A stretch of 64,000 nucleotides of DNA from the NCBI GenBank assembly GCA_020543525.1, contig JAHYIO010000028.1, positions 372,001-436,000 on the forward strand, read 5' to 3'. Below the pieces are notes generated by a model that was given only the letters and a program-made list of their open reading frames with translations, searched no databases and was not told the origin of the DNA. A program made the position numbers and the translations under genes. Below are positions 12,282-22,930 of the stretch, piece after piece. Numbering within the stretch: the first letter of the stretch is position 1; every line of letters starts with the position of its first letter. The DNA is from Coriolopsis trogii (lineage: Eukaryota; Basidiomycota; Agaricomycetes; Polyporales; Polyporaceae).

Positions 12282-12633
12282 AGATAAATGGCGGGCATCT
12301 CACGCTTACCCCACGCTTGCCAGGAGGTCGAGAGGGCGAGAGTGTTTGACGGCCACAGTCCAATTCTACTTATCGTCCAATCACCGTCCAGTCGTTTATC
12401 TCTGCGACACCCATCTCGCACCGCGATCTCCCCCTCCGCAGGGCCAAGCCTCCGCCCGAACTCTATCCGCTTCTGCTGCCTTCTGAGCAGCGCCTTGTCG
12501 TCCGTTGCTGGCGCGTCGACGTGCTCCGAGTGCTCATCACCGTCGTCGCTGTCGTGCACAACACGAGCGACGGCCACAGCAAACCATCGTCATCGGCGCC
12601 TGTGTGGGGGTGGTAGGCGAGCGGTGCGATAAG
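12282..12633. promoter_or_regulatory. Cluster of HGATAR sites upstream of the ammonium transporter
   Basis: Four matches to the fungal nitrogen GATA-factor site HGATAR lie within about 150-500 bp upstream of the transporter start: AGATAA at 12282-12287, GATAAG on the minus strand at 12369-12374, AGATAA on the minus strand at 12396-12401 and GATAAG at 12628-12633. In ascomycetes, AreA/Nit2-type factors activate ammonium permease genes through such sites under nitrogen limitation. Applying this here is inference, and a 6-bp motif also occurs by chance. Confidence 0.4.
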
Positions 12634-12639
12634 GACTCA

Positions 12640-15330
12640 CTCGATCATAGTCGCCCGATCAAATTGCCGAATACAGACACGCGTGCCTGATGCGAAACCG
12701 GCGGATAGAGGGCTGTATATAGCAGCTGTCTACCACGTCCACCCCCGGCTCATCCTCGTCTCCAGCTGTTCAAGCTATCTGCTCGTGGCGTACGCCTCAT
12801 CAACTATTGCGCCGTCAGCGTATGATATACAACACCTCATCCCCCCTCCTCTATCTCGCTCGCGGAACCCCGGCGGAAAATGGCAAGCCAGCCCAGCACA
12901 CCGAGGCCAAACCACCCTGACAGCTCCGTACCTGGCCTCGCATCCCACGGAAGGACACCCTCAATCTTCATCGCGCGGTCTCGGTGAATCAGTGACGTTC
13001 CGTGTGTCCTATGTCGCGCATTTGGGCTTGTTCTCCACCCATACGCTTCTGCGTTTCTGCACCTTGCGGATGTGAAGAGTTCAATGTTGCCAACGATTCG
13101 CTCGTCGTTCCCGTCTTCACAACTGCACTACGCCGTCGTACGTTCAGCATGCTCGGCAATCTACCCCCACTCCGAGTCAGGTGTGTTATCTCTCAACGTC
13201 TTCAACCTTCATTTCCACTTTGTCCCTGTGGCGCACGTTGCATTAGCGCAACGTCACAAACCGCGCTATGCTACTACGTTGTTGTTAGCTTACACTTGGC
13301 TATGAGAAGATGAGTCCTTGGCTGCTTGTCCGCACCCGTACTGCCTGTGTCACTCCAACGCTGTGTCACCTTGCCGCGCCGCATCCAGGATGGAAAGACG
13401 CGGCATTCGTCATCTGCACGCAGCAGTATAGTATAGTCTGTATAGGACTGATGTGTGTTGACTCATAGTGCGCAGTCTGGAACGCGCCGGTATGACAATG
13501 TTACACCACACTAGGCAAGGACCTCGCACACACTGTTCGAGCCGCAGTGAATAACGGCCAGGTCCTTTGTGATCTTGAACTCAAAGTTACTCCATGAGAG
13601 CATGGGGTATTCAGTTTACTTGGCGTTTATGGACACTTCATCCTTTCGTACCCGCCGCCTCGTGATACTTCCTTCCTTCCGTCTCATCGGACACATGGGT
13701 AATACACGACGTGGGAGGTAAGTGCCTTACAAACATTACTTCACACAGCGTGACGACTCACGAAGTCTCACTACAGTGGGGTGCGGTCCGAACTGCGTCT
13801 CCATCTCAGCAAGGAAGAAGCGCTTCGCAAGCTGAGGTTCTGTATATCTCTGCGTTGGAGTGTATGCACAATGACTCTGCCTTGACTTCATCAGACAGAC
13901 ATGCTGTACCATCTTGTGGACGTTGCAGCGCGCTATCTATGGAAAGAAGCTACACCGCATTGGATGGAGGTCTGAGGGCCGTTCACATTCACGCCTCGGG
14001 GGACATGCCAATTTGGTCAACATAGGTTTGCACTTGTTCATATATTACACTACTTCGTTCAATTCTCTCCACGCTCTGTATTGTGGGGAAATGCTGCCAA
14101 GCTGACCTATGAGGCTTTCAGGTCTCCATGCGTACGCCCTACTACCCCTGCTTGTTCGCTTCCTCGGCAATGGCGAGACTGTCCGTCTCTCTCGTCTACT
14201 TCCAGCATACATGTCGTCATCCCCATGGGTCACACCCTCCCTATTGGATGACTAGTGGCTAATGTGAGCTGTCTTCCTCTCCTCTTCTCGGAGAACATAC
14301 ATATGCACCCCTCCAGCCTCCGACAATCTATAGGCATGTTCGGTGTGTCGCGAGCGCCCACCCGAACAAGTGGGTGTGTAACCCAGCTACGCGTTCGCCA
14401 TTACCGTGACCAAGATGGCGCGGGTTTAGTTCCATCCTATTACCCTACCTCCCGACCTCTCCACGTCCTCTCCAGGCGCTTCTTCGGTGCGCCTTCCTTG
14501 CTTCATCCTGTCCTACAATGAGAGTGGGTATTCGGTTACGAACACCGACTCGTGTCCAGTGCGTCTTCTTGCCCAACTCAATGTCGTGACTTCTCTCCTG
14601 ACCCCCCCTTCCCGTAGCAGTTTAGAACCTTCGATCGCTCCGACACGCTGGCCAGACTTGTTTCATTCATTCCGCGCGACCTGGCGCATGTTTTTACGAA
14701 TAGGAAAATGGGAGGCCAGCCGACATTGAGAGTCTCGGTGAGCAATAACACTCTTGACCTGTTTTCGAGAGCAACACGTCGATGATCTCCGTCGCCGTCA
14801 AATGAAGACCCTCATGGGTATGTCCATAGAGGTCAGACCGCACGACGGGGCAAGGGCTTCGTTCGACGGGCTGCACGTCTGCGCTCCCCATTCCTCTACA
14901 CCGCCTGGTAAACACAATGTAGTATGAAGCTCGGCATTGCCTTCTCCCAGTCGTCGTACTCGCAAATTCACAACGATGAGAGCTCTTACTACCTTGTCCA
15001 GTCAGGTGAGCATTTGGAGGCGCTGATATTGCCGTAGTAATATCATGGCCTTGAGTAAACTTTTCGAAGTGGTTGGTCTCGTACGTCGGGGTACGAGAGC
15101 ACGAAGTGGTGAGCGCTGTACCCTATGAGTTGTGACGACATGGACCGACGAATACTATTATAGTAGGAGAATTGCCATAAAAGGAGTACGCCCGACCGCG
15201 AAGTTTTTTGCCGCCCGAGCGCTGTAAAGAAAACTTGACAGAAGGTGTTCTCGAACGACTCCCACAAGCCAAAACAGCCACCTCTACACACAACCTACTC
15301 GCTATCACCACCCCACTGGTATATCGCGCA
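12640..15330. other. Gene-poor interval of about 2.7 kb
   Basis: No frame longer than about 130 residues and no recognisable domain on either strand. The interval holds the upstream flank of the transporter and the promoter of the gene at 15331. I see no terminal repeats or transposase remnants. Confidence 0.45.
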
Positions 15331-16368
15331 ATGGCGGTTAACGTCACGCCCAAGCCAGAGCCCACCGACCCCGGTCTGCCGCCTCCCAACCCGGCCCAAG
15401 CGGCGGCAGACAAGAAGGCCCGTGCGGACGCACTCAAGGTCCTTGAAGACCACCGCCGCGCGACCGCCTGGCCGATCGGACGATGGCCTGTCGAGCGGCG
15501 TCCCGTACACACTCGCGCGCGCGTCCATCTCCCCCGGACGTACCTCGCGCGCCAGGGGAGCGACGTTCGCGTGTTGTATCCTGGGATGGACCTCAACCAG
15601 TTCGTGCACATGCACTACTTTGAGGAGGTCGGCAAGGACGGCAGGAGGCTGGAGGACGGTGCGGGAGGGGAGACGAAGGCGGGGCAAGAACAGGGACGGG
15701 ACGCGAACGCGAACGCGAACGCGAACGTGAACGCGAGTGCAAAGGGGAGGGAGGCTTGGCCGAACTACGTCGCGCCGGAGCGCATCTGCACACGCAGGTG
15801 AGTCCGTCCCATCTCCTCTCGTCTTCCCGAGGATCCGTCCAAGTTGAGCGCGTTCTTGTGTGTTGCGTTCGACCGCCGGCCCGTATCGCTCTCTTGCCGT
15901 CGCACCGATACGTGCGCATGACGCGGTCGGGACGGCCGACGCACACGCACGCGACTCTCGAGACGTCCATGCCAACGAACGTACCAAACTCTCTCCCCCT
16001 TCTCAAATCCGCCGGCTTCCCGCACACTTCTCTTGCGGGACTCGCCCCCGACTCGCTGGTCACTCGGTCTGCGCCTCCGCCGCTTCGACCCCCCAACCTT
16101 CCCGTCCGCGTTCCGTCATGCGTGCCACCACACACGCGCATATACATACTTCGTGCACACCGGCCGGACGCCCGCACCTCGTCCGATCAGACACGAATTC
16201 CTAGGGCCCGATCCGCGCGTGGCAGGCTACACGATCGACGCGGACGGAGACTACCACGTCAAGTGGTACGACACCTTCCTCCAGGACCAATGGATGGACA
16301 ACCACAAGTGGAAGTTCGACGTCCGTCTCGACGACCGCGGACGTTGGGTGGACGTCGACGACCCGTGA
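15331..16368 (+). CDS. Hypothetical protein
   Basis: The best model has exon 1 at 15331-15797 and exon 2 at 16191-16368, with a 393-bp intron between a GTGAGT donor and a GATCAG acceptor. This gives 214 residues and was chosen because it alone keeps both coding-looking ends in one frame. The N-terminal half is acidic/basic with a low-complexity Asn-Ala tract (near residue 130) of alternating N and A, encoded by a GCGAAC hexamer repeat. The C-terminus is aromatic and charged (VKWYDTFLQDQWMDNHKWKF) and looks constrained. I recognise no family. The long intron is atypical here, so an additional internal exon or a different acceptor is possible. Confidence 0.5.
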
Positions 16369-17329
16369 ACACGTTCACACCGCAACAATTGCCCCCCCCC
16401 CTCCCCTCCGCGACCTGGGCGGCGGTGAGGCTCGGACCCCACCCAGCGACTCACCCCCACCCACCGCCATCGCGAGCGTAAAGCCGATCGCGACACGTCG
16501 CGAACGCGCGAAGCATGGACGCACTCTGGCAGCGGACGACAGGCGGCGCGGAGAGGACTGGCGTTACGTTCTGCGGACGTCGGACGTACATGGAGAACAG
16601 ACAAACTGGACACGAGCCAAAGAAGGGGTCAAAACACGACACACTGCAGACACACAAGCACATGTACCCTGTATATCATTTAGCTATTAGCAGGTCGCGG
16701 ACAGACGGTGACGGGGACGGCGACGCGCGGTATCGCCGCACCATCGTCTGACGGCATGTATTGTGGTCCTGTGTGCGTGGTGAGCATTCGAGTACGGCAA
16801 CGACGCCTTCCATTTCTCCGCGCTGTTGCTGCTGTGCCAAACGGGCGGTCTGGGGTCCGAAGTTTGTCTAGGAAACGGATCGGACCTTTCGTCAAGACTG
16901 GGAAGCGTGTCTTGGACGATCTGAACAATGTGCCATCTATAGCGAGGACGACGCGGCACCGTCCCGAGCCCTGACGAGGACAGACGTCATTCGAATCTCG
17001 ACCAGCTTGAGGGTGCAGAACGTCGTCGTCAAATTATAGCAGGTAATGGCTACAGAAAAAAAGGAAAGAACGAGGTCGTAAATCCTACACGCTCTGCAGA
17101 GTCCAGAGAAAAAAATGTGTTGTGTCGTGCGCACGCGCGCGCGCAGCCTCACGCTGCACCCGAGCAAGGCAGGTATACCAGAGCACGCTCCAGGAGGGTA
17201 CAGTGGAGGGTAGGCAGCCCGTACTGTATGTGCATACAGTACGCAGCATGCCTTGCAAATCAAACAAATCCATCGTGCAGCGTGTATCGTGCACAAAGCC
17301 AGCTCAGGCAGCCAGCATTATCATCATCA
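16369..17329. other. Convergent intergenic region
   Basis: About 0.96 kb between two convergent genes, containing their 3' regions. There is a poly-C run near 16390 and a short alternating CG tract near 17130-17143. No gene is supported. Confidence 0.45.
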
Positions 17330-20152
17330 TCATCCTTCCGAGCTCCCCGAAGCCAACCCTTGTCTTCCCGACGCATTCCGTTCTTGGTGCGCGTCCCGGC
17401 TCAGCCGCCACGACTGCGGCGCGAGCCACGGCCACCGCCCGCGTTCTTGGGACGCACTCCTCTGCGGAGACGGAGACGGAGGCGCAGCCCGGCGCGGTCC
17501 CTGCTGCTCCTCCGAGCCAGCCACGACGACCTCCTCCGTCACCTGCACGATGAGCGGCGCCGGGAGCGAGCGCGTCTGCATCATCTCCACAACGTCCCGC
17601 TCGCGATCGCGCACGCGCCGCTCGCCCCTCTCGCCCCGCGTCGAGCTGTCCGTGCTCTCGCTCGTCCGCGGCCGCCGCACGGTCTTGGACCGGTACGCGC
17701 CCTGGTTCGGGTTCTTGCCCAGGAACGCGGCCGAGTTGCGTGCGCGCGAGGCGGGCACGGGCACCGCCGTGAACGTCGACGACGAGTCCGCCGACTCGCC
17801 GGACCGCTGCCGGTGGACGGCCTTGATTCGGTGCGCGGCATAGTCGGCGTGCACGGGCACGATGCCTTCCGAGTGGGTGCTGCTCGAGACGGAGGCGATC
17901 TGGCCGCCGTCCTCGCTCGCGGCGCGGCGCGATTTGCGGAGGGGGAACGCGCTCTCTGGTGATTGGACGAAGGGTGAGGTAGGTGTTCGTGGAGAGCTCG
18001 GAGGGTAATAGTGCTGTGGATACGAAGGGGTCGAACGAGCGGAGGTTGAAGGAGGGGACGGGGGCAATGGTGGAGGGTTGCTGTACATCGGTGAAGGGGG
18101 CATCCCTGGGTCGACGATGTCTTCTTCCTCGCCTTCGAAGTTGTAGTAGTCGCGGTTCTCGCGTTCGAACGTGATGATGGGCGCGCCCAGGTTGCCTACG
18201 ATGGACGTTTCGAATTGCGACCAGCCAGTTGTCTCCTGACGATCTCGTTTGGAGAATCCCGTAGAACTGAGCTCGTGAGACTCGTCTCCACGGCCGGACG
18301 CCGACCGACTTGAGATCACTGCACCTCGCCTCATGACCTCCCCCCGGAGGTTGAGCATGAGACGCGACACCATCAAGCTCGTGATCCTGGAGCAAGATGA
18401 GCGAATAGTAGTATGCGGCACCAAAGACCACGTACAGGGTACTGAAGGAGGCATTGATGACCTTCAAGTCCATCTGTTATCCAATCCTTAGTATCAACTC
18501 TGCATGTATGCAGTCCTCTGAGCAGGCACGTACCGGAGCGAACTGAAACAAGGAACCACCATCAGCTCGGTTTCAGTAACGGTGAGACAAAGACTCACGA
18601 TGAAGATCAACACCGTTACTAAGTTCGACACAAAGATCGCTGCGAAGTACATGATTCCTATGGAACCCCACCAAAAGTCAGTTAAGCCCGAGCGTGTCAA
18701 GAATACCGGAACAGAAAAGATGCAGGATCGAATCTCGAGTGGCAAGGCACAGTCGCCACGAAGGCGATCGGGCTGAATACATGCGAGCTGGAAGGCAGAA
18801 AGGAGAAGCCAGGGGCATTGCAGTGCTACTCACCATCGCGCATGATGACCGTGATCAGAGAGAGTGCTTCGCCAATCATAGTGCGCCGGTAAAGCTGGAG
18901 CGTGCGGTATAGCGTCGCAAAGAAGACACATGAATCTGTAAGCATCGTCGGTTGCCCAGCGAAGCAACACGAACACGAAGAGGGGCACAATGCCAGTCAG
19001 TGGGAATGCTCGGGTGCGATAGCATAGTGCGAGAAACCTACCGAACGCAAGCTCCGCCACCCAAGTATAGATGATGCGGTCACCCCTGAGAGTATGCGTC
19101 AGCCGATGCATGGCGGGTCTCATGCGACAATCTGTGTCGCCCCTATGGACTTACGGAGAAGACCGTCCCGTCAGGATACATCCCACAAATCCTGCGGTAG
19201 CATTAGGGGTCAGTTGACGTGTGTGTGATGAATAGCGTGCGCCGAGACATACCTGGTGGGAGCTGGAGCATTACTCCATCTGTGAATGCCCACTACCGTC
19301 GTAGATTATAGGGATACGTCCATCAGCAGACCATCGGGTAGTGAATTGGCAAGAGGGGCATGACGTACGATTTTAATCCCGAGTTCTATCACAAGGAAGG
19401 CAGAGAAGCTATAGAGGATGAGCTTGCTCTTGGAATAGATAGAGTATAATCGTAAGATAAAGATGACTGGCCACGATAGAGGTGAGCGAAGGAAAGCAAA
19501 GACGAGGAGAAGGTACGCACGTCCGACAGCAGTAGCAGTGAAAATCTTGAGTATTTCAGGATAGAGGACATAACGTTGGCAGGTGGCCTTGGACCATGAA
19601 GGATCGTGGAACGCTGTGCAAGTTTAGTACATTCGCTAGACGTAGTCTGGTAAAGGATCACGTACAAACGATAATGACTATGTAGCCGAGAGGCGAAAGG
19701 TAACGGTTCTGGTGCCGGCGGGATGGCGTGGAAGCGCCGAGTGAGCGGTGCGCATTCGTAGGCGAGTGCGGGGTAAGACTTACGAGGAACCAGAGGACAG
19801 TCGCGCCCGTGAACCGCTGCTTCCATATCCTTTCGACCTCGTCGCCGAAAGTGATGGCGATGTCGTAGAAGAGCATCACTGTATGCGGGGGAGTGTTGGC
19901 GCTTGCTCGTGGAAGTAAGGTATAGCAAGAGCACGCACCGCATGAAGCCAGGGAGAACATCTTGGCCGCCAACCTGTGGACCGCGCATAGCAATCAACAC
20001 ACGCACGCGGGACCGAAAAGGCGGGGGAGAGGGAATGTAGGGGGACAGCGCGCGGGAGCGAATTGACGATCCATCCGTCAAGTAAGATATGGGGAGACTT
20101 ACAGATGGTCCGCAGCGGTGGCAAGCTGTGCTTGGGTCATGTCTGTGCTCAT
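17330..20152 (-). CDS. DUF6533-type multi-pass membrane protein
   Basis: A many-exon minus-strand gene. Resolved 5' exons are 20152-20103, 19973-19939, 19878-19784, 19708-19666 and a fifth running 19613-19521; the last large exon begins after the CTCCAG acceptor near 18395 and ends at 17330. The DUF6533 signature is clear: a short D-x-x-x-T-F-G-D-E-V helix, then IWKQRFTGATVLWFLNRYLSPLGYIVII. Further helices follow (LYRTLQLYRRTMIGEALSLI, SCIFSVPVFLTRSG, GSIGIMYFAAIFVSNLVTVLIFI) and the family ending NASFSTL-ITSLMVSRLMLNLR. The roughly 330-residue C-terminal tail is Ser/Pro/Arg-rich, probably disordered and cytosolic. DUF6533 proteins are greatly expanded in Agaricomycetes and have no settled function. 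I did not verify the middle exon limits (18480-19300) base by base. Confidence 0.75.
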
Positions 20153-22239
20153 CGTGGCTTCCGTGTCGCGCGCGTCGTGCTAGCCAGGGATGGCTTCGTG
20201 TTGCGGACGGCGGACTGAGAGGGGGTAAGCGGGGAGGAGGGTAGAAAGGAGCGACGGGGCAGCACCTGTGGAGAGGGAGGTTATGGGCCACAAATATGTG
20301 GGGGCGGAAGCCAAGGGAGGAAGAGAAGAGGAGGGGAGAAGACAGATCGGCCGGCGGGGCTCTCTCTATACTTCCATGCCGTGGCCAATTGAGGGGCGCT
20401 GGCGAAGAGGGGGCGAGGAAGATGGGAACGAGCCTTATGAGCAAATGTCACTCGTGCAGGGCGGTTTGTGCGGGAAATCTCGTCTTTCCCACCTCTCCAG
20501 CCCCCGAAAGATGCATGGCGTCCGTTGCCTGCCCCGGCTCGTGTCCAATTCCCCGCGGCTTCTATGCGAACTTCGACACCGCGCGGTCACGTGCACGCAC
20601 GGTACAATCCCTCTGACCACTCCACCGCCAGGCCACCCTCCATCACAACAGCCCGGCGAACACACGAAAAGAACATCAGCCCCAGCGCATCCAAAATCGT
20701 GACTCTGATCATGATCATCCATGACGTCCTCCGGTCCATCCCACGCTCAGCGTCCCACCCGCTCTGTCCGGGAATCCTGTGAGCATACTGCGCCAGGCCG
20801 TGGCATCGACAGTCTCTATGACCGTAGCATACCTGTCACGCTTTCATGCAGAAGATGCCCGGGTGCATTCATCCAACACTCTCAAGTCACTGATGCATGC
20901 AGCTCTCTCGTCGGTAGAACACTCACCGACGAGCGGACCAGGCCAATCACTCCAGGACGATCGAAATCTGGAACCAACCCAGCCAGCTCAAACAGCGCTC
21001 GTCCAATAACGAAAAGCCGCATTCCACATGGGTTCCAACAATTCCCCGTCGTATCCCGCTGGTATCGTCCCATACCATCGGCCTTCGCTTCGCTGCAGAT
21101 TTGTGACACCCCCGTTTGACTGTCTCCGGCCCGTTTATATCTCTCATACCAGAACGCCGTCGAAGACGTTCTCTATACGGCAGCGACATCGCATACGAGG
21201 GCTCCGTTGCACTGGGCCCTGCGACTCTGTCCACGATGGCACGAGGCATAACCCACGAGCTCACGCACCCAACGGCACGCTGTCGCCGACTGTACGACTG
21301 GGATCACAGGTCAAGTGGTTTCTTTAGCCACTTTGTGGAGCGGGTACGTACTTACCACGCAACATGCAGGTGCCCTGACCCCGGCCAACCCTTGACAACG
21401 GAGGATGTTCAGCTGTAGCGAGAGATCCGCCCCGTCATAGCTGTCCAAGAACTGATCTGAGCCGGGCCCATGAAGATTCAGCGTCGTGGTGGCGCCGGAA
21501 TGTCAAGCCGCGCTCACCTCTTTGCAAGCCAGTGCAAACTTGCTACTGTTAGAGAGCACCGCACTGCACTCTCGAACTTCAAGCAGCCTCGTCCTGAGTC
21601 CCAACTCTCTGCTGACCCATCGAATTAGCTCGCACGACGGGTTGAAGCAAGTCCGCCGACAGCATGCTGCCCCCAGGAACCCGGCGTTCGGTAGTGGGCG
21701 AATAAGGTTTAGAGGCTGTGATTGCAGCCGCCAAACCATGAGGCGCCAGGAGTCCGCGACGTCCAGCGCAGTCCTTTAGCCCAGAACTCTCGGAGCCGCA
21801 CCTGGGAGATAATATCATCCTGGCGAGCAGGGGGCAGAGTTCACCTTTGACGAAGGGGATTGGTCGCAACTCGCTTCAAAGGCACGCCCTCCTGAAATTC
21901 GCGGTAAGTGGAGCTTGGCAAAGCGGAAGTAACGACGAACTTGGGACTTGCCAGTGGTGACGAGACTGATCAGCACCGAAAAACAAAAGCCATAGGGAAT
22001 AAGCACACGTGACTTTCAACGCGACGCGACGCGGGGGGTGGAGGACGACGTCATCGTGCCCGCCCAAGCTGTCGCTGTCAGCGCGACTTGCTCGCCTCCC
22101 GTCAGCCTCAATGAGGGTACTGTAACAGAAAGCAACGTCGGCGGGAGAGCAGAAGAGCTCTACTCCGTTGCCTCCCGCCTCGCAAACTCTCGTCCATCCT
22201 TCGACGTTCAAGTACACTCCTTCAAGAAACGCAGTCAAC
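20153..22239. other. Gene-poor divergent region
   Basis: About 2.1 kb upstream of the DUF6533 gene and of the interrupted host gene. All frames are short and none has a domain. No repeat or mobile-element signature was seen. Confidence 0.4.
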
Positions 22240-22367
22240 ATGACGGAATACAAGCTCGGCCTTACGCCTGGTGCGCAATAGGTTCTGCAGCTACCGTTCC
22301 GAGATTGTTGGCCCTGAACGTCACCTCTCCCAAACAGGCGTCATAGCAGGCGGCGTGATCATCATCC
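22240..22367 (+). pseudogene. 5' part of a small single-pass membrane protein gene, interrupted by the KDZ element
   Basis: Exon 1 (22240-22270) encodes ten residues beginning MTEYKLGLTP. A 67-bp intron (GTGCGC...ACAG) follows, and exon 2 starts at 22338 with the first residues of a hydrophobic helix (VIAGGVIII). The reading frame then enters the transposon at 22368. The continuation lies at 31802-32265 in the same frame. Without the element and one 8-bp target copy the coding sequence is 525 bp, 174 residues, with no stop. The short N-terminus, one helix and long basic tail suggest a small type III single-pass membrane protein. I do not recognise the family. Confidence 0.6.
22360..22367. repeat. 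Left 8-bp target site duplication CATCATCC
   Basis: CATCATCC immediately precedes the terminal sequence CACCTCGACC of the left inverted repeat. The same eight bases directly follow the right repeat at 31794-31801. An 8-bp duplication is reported for Zisupton/KDZ elements. Confidence 0.9.
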
Positions 22368-22695
22368 CACCTCGACCTCACGGAGTCGGAGGCTAGTTAG
22401 CCTGGCGTTGGGACGGAAAGACCAGGCTAAGTAGCCTCGAATCAGGCTCTCATCACTGCAATCAAATAAACCTCGCTAAAACTCCCCATTTGTAACACAG
22501 GAGACCCGGCGGAGAGCCTCCCGGCACGTACGGGCCCATCAGCACGTGTCCGCGCCCGTCGAGCTGCCGAGTGCGCCCGTCGCCCGCCCCGCCGCCCGCC
22601 CCGACGCCCGCCGTCGTGCTCGCTGTTGTTGACGAAGAACTCCGTATCTTGCTCAGTTCCGGCCCGTTTGAGCTCGTTCTTTTTGTATTCTGCAC
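22368..22695 (+). repeat. Left terminal inverted repeat of the KDZ element
   Basis: 328 bp, nearly identical in reverse complement to 31454-31793. Close to the tip lie two 14-bp near-palindromes, AGGCTAGTTAGCCT (22390-22403) and AGGCTAAGTAGCCT (22424-22437), candidate transposase-binding sites. The inner half is a C/G-rich tract of CGCCCG units. Relative to the right copy it lacks 12 bp within a GCCGTCGT repeat and has a few substitutions. Confidence 0.92.
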
Positions 22696-22930
22696 GCAAT
22701 ATCATATATCAGGGCTTGTATTGACCGGAAATTACATCTACTTATTGTCAGACGGAGGGAATGGGGGATGACGTTGCTCCGGGCGCTACCCGCCATGGTG
22801 TCCTTCGGGCGCCTCGTGTGGTGACCTACGTCATAGCCTACTGTCTTACTAGAAGTCCAGCACAATTGTATGGAAGAAAGGACACAGTTAATGCTACATG
22901 CGTGACTACACTGTATGCGGAACTCGTCGC

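Noticed and set aside
17120..17160. Alternating CG/CA tract as a possible regulatory Z-DNA site
   Set aside because: Short, and lies in a convergent 3' region. No supporting evidence.
17117..17962. 281-residue plus-strand open frame rich in Arg
   Set aside because: Antisense shadow of the disordered tail of the DUF6533 protein.
19389..20444. 351-residue minus-strand open frame
   Set aside because: It crosses introns and exons of the DUF6533 gene in a shifted frame. The correct frame, with family motifs, is provided by the spliced exons.
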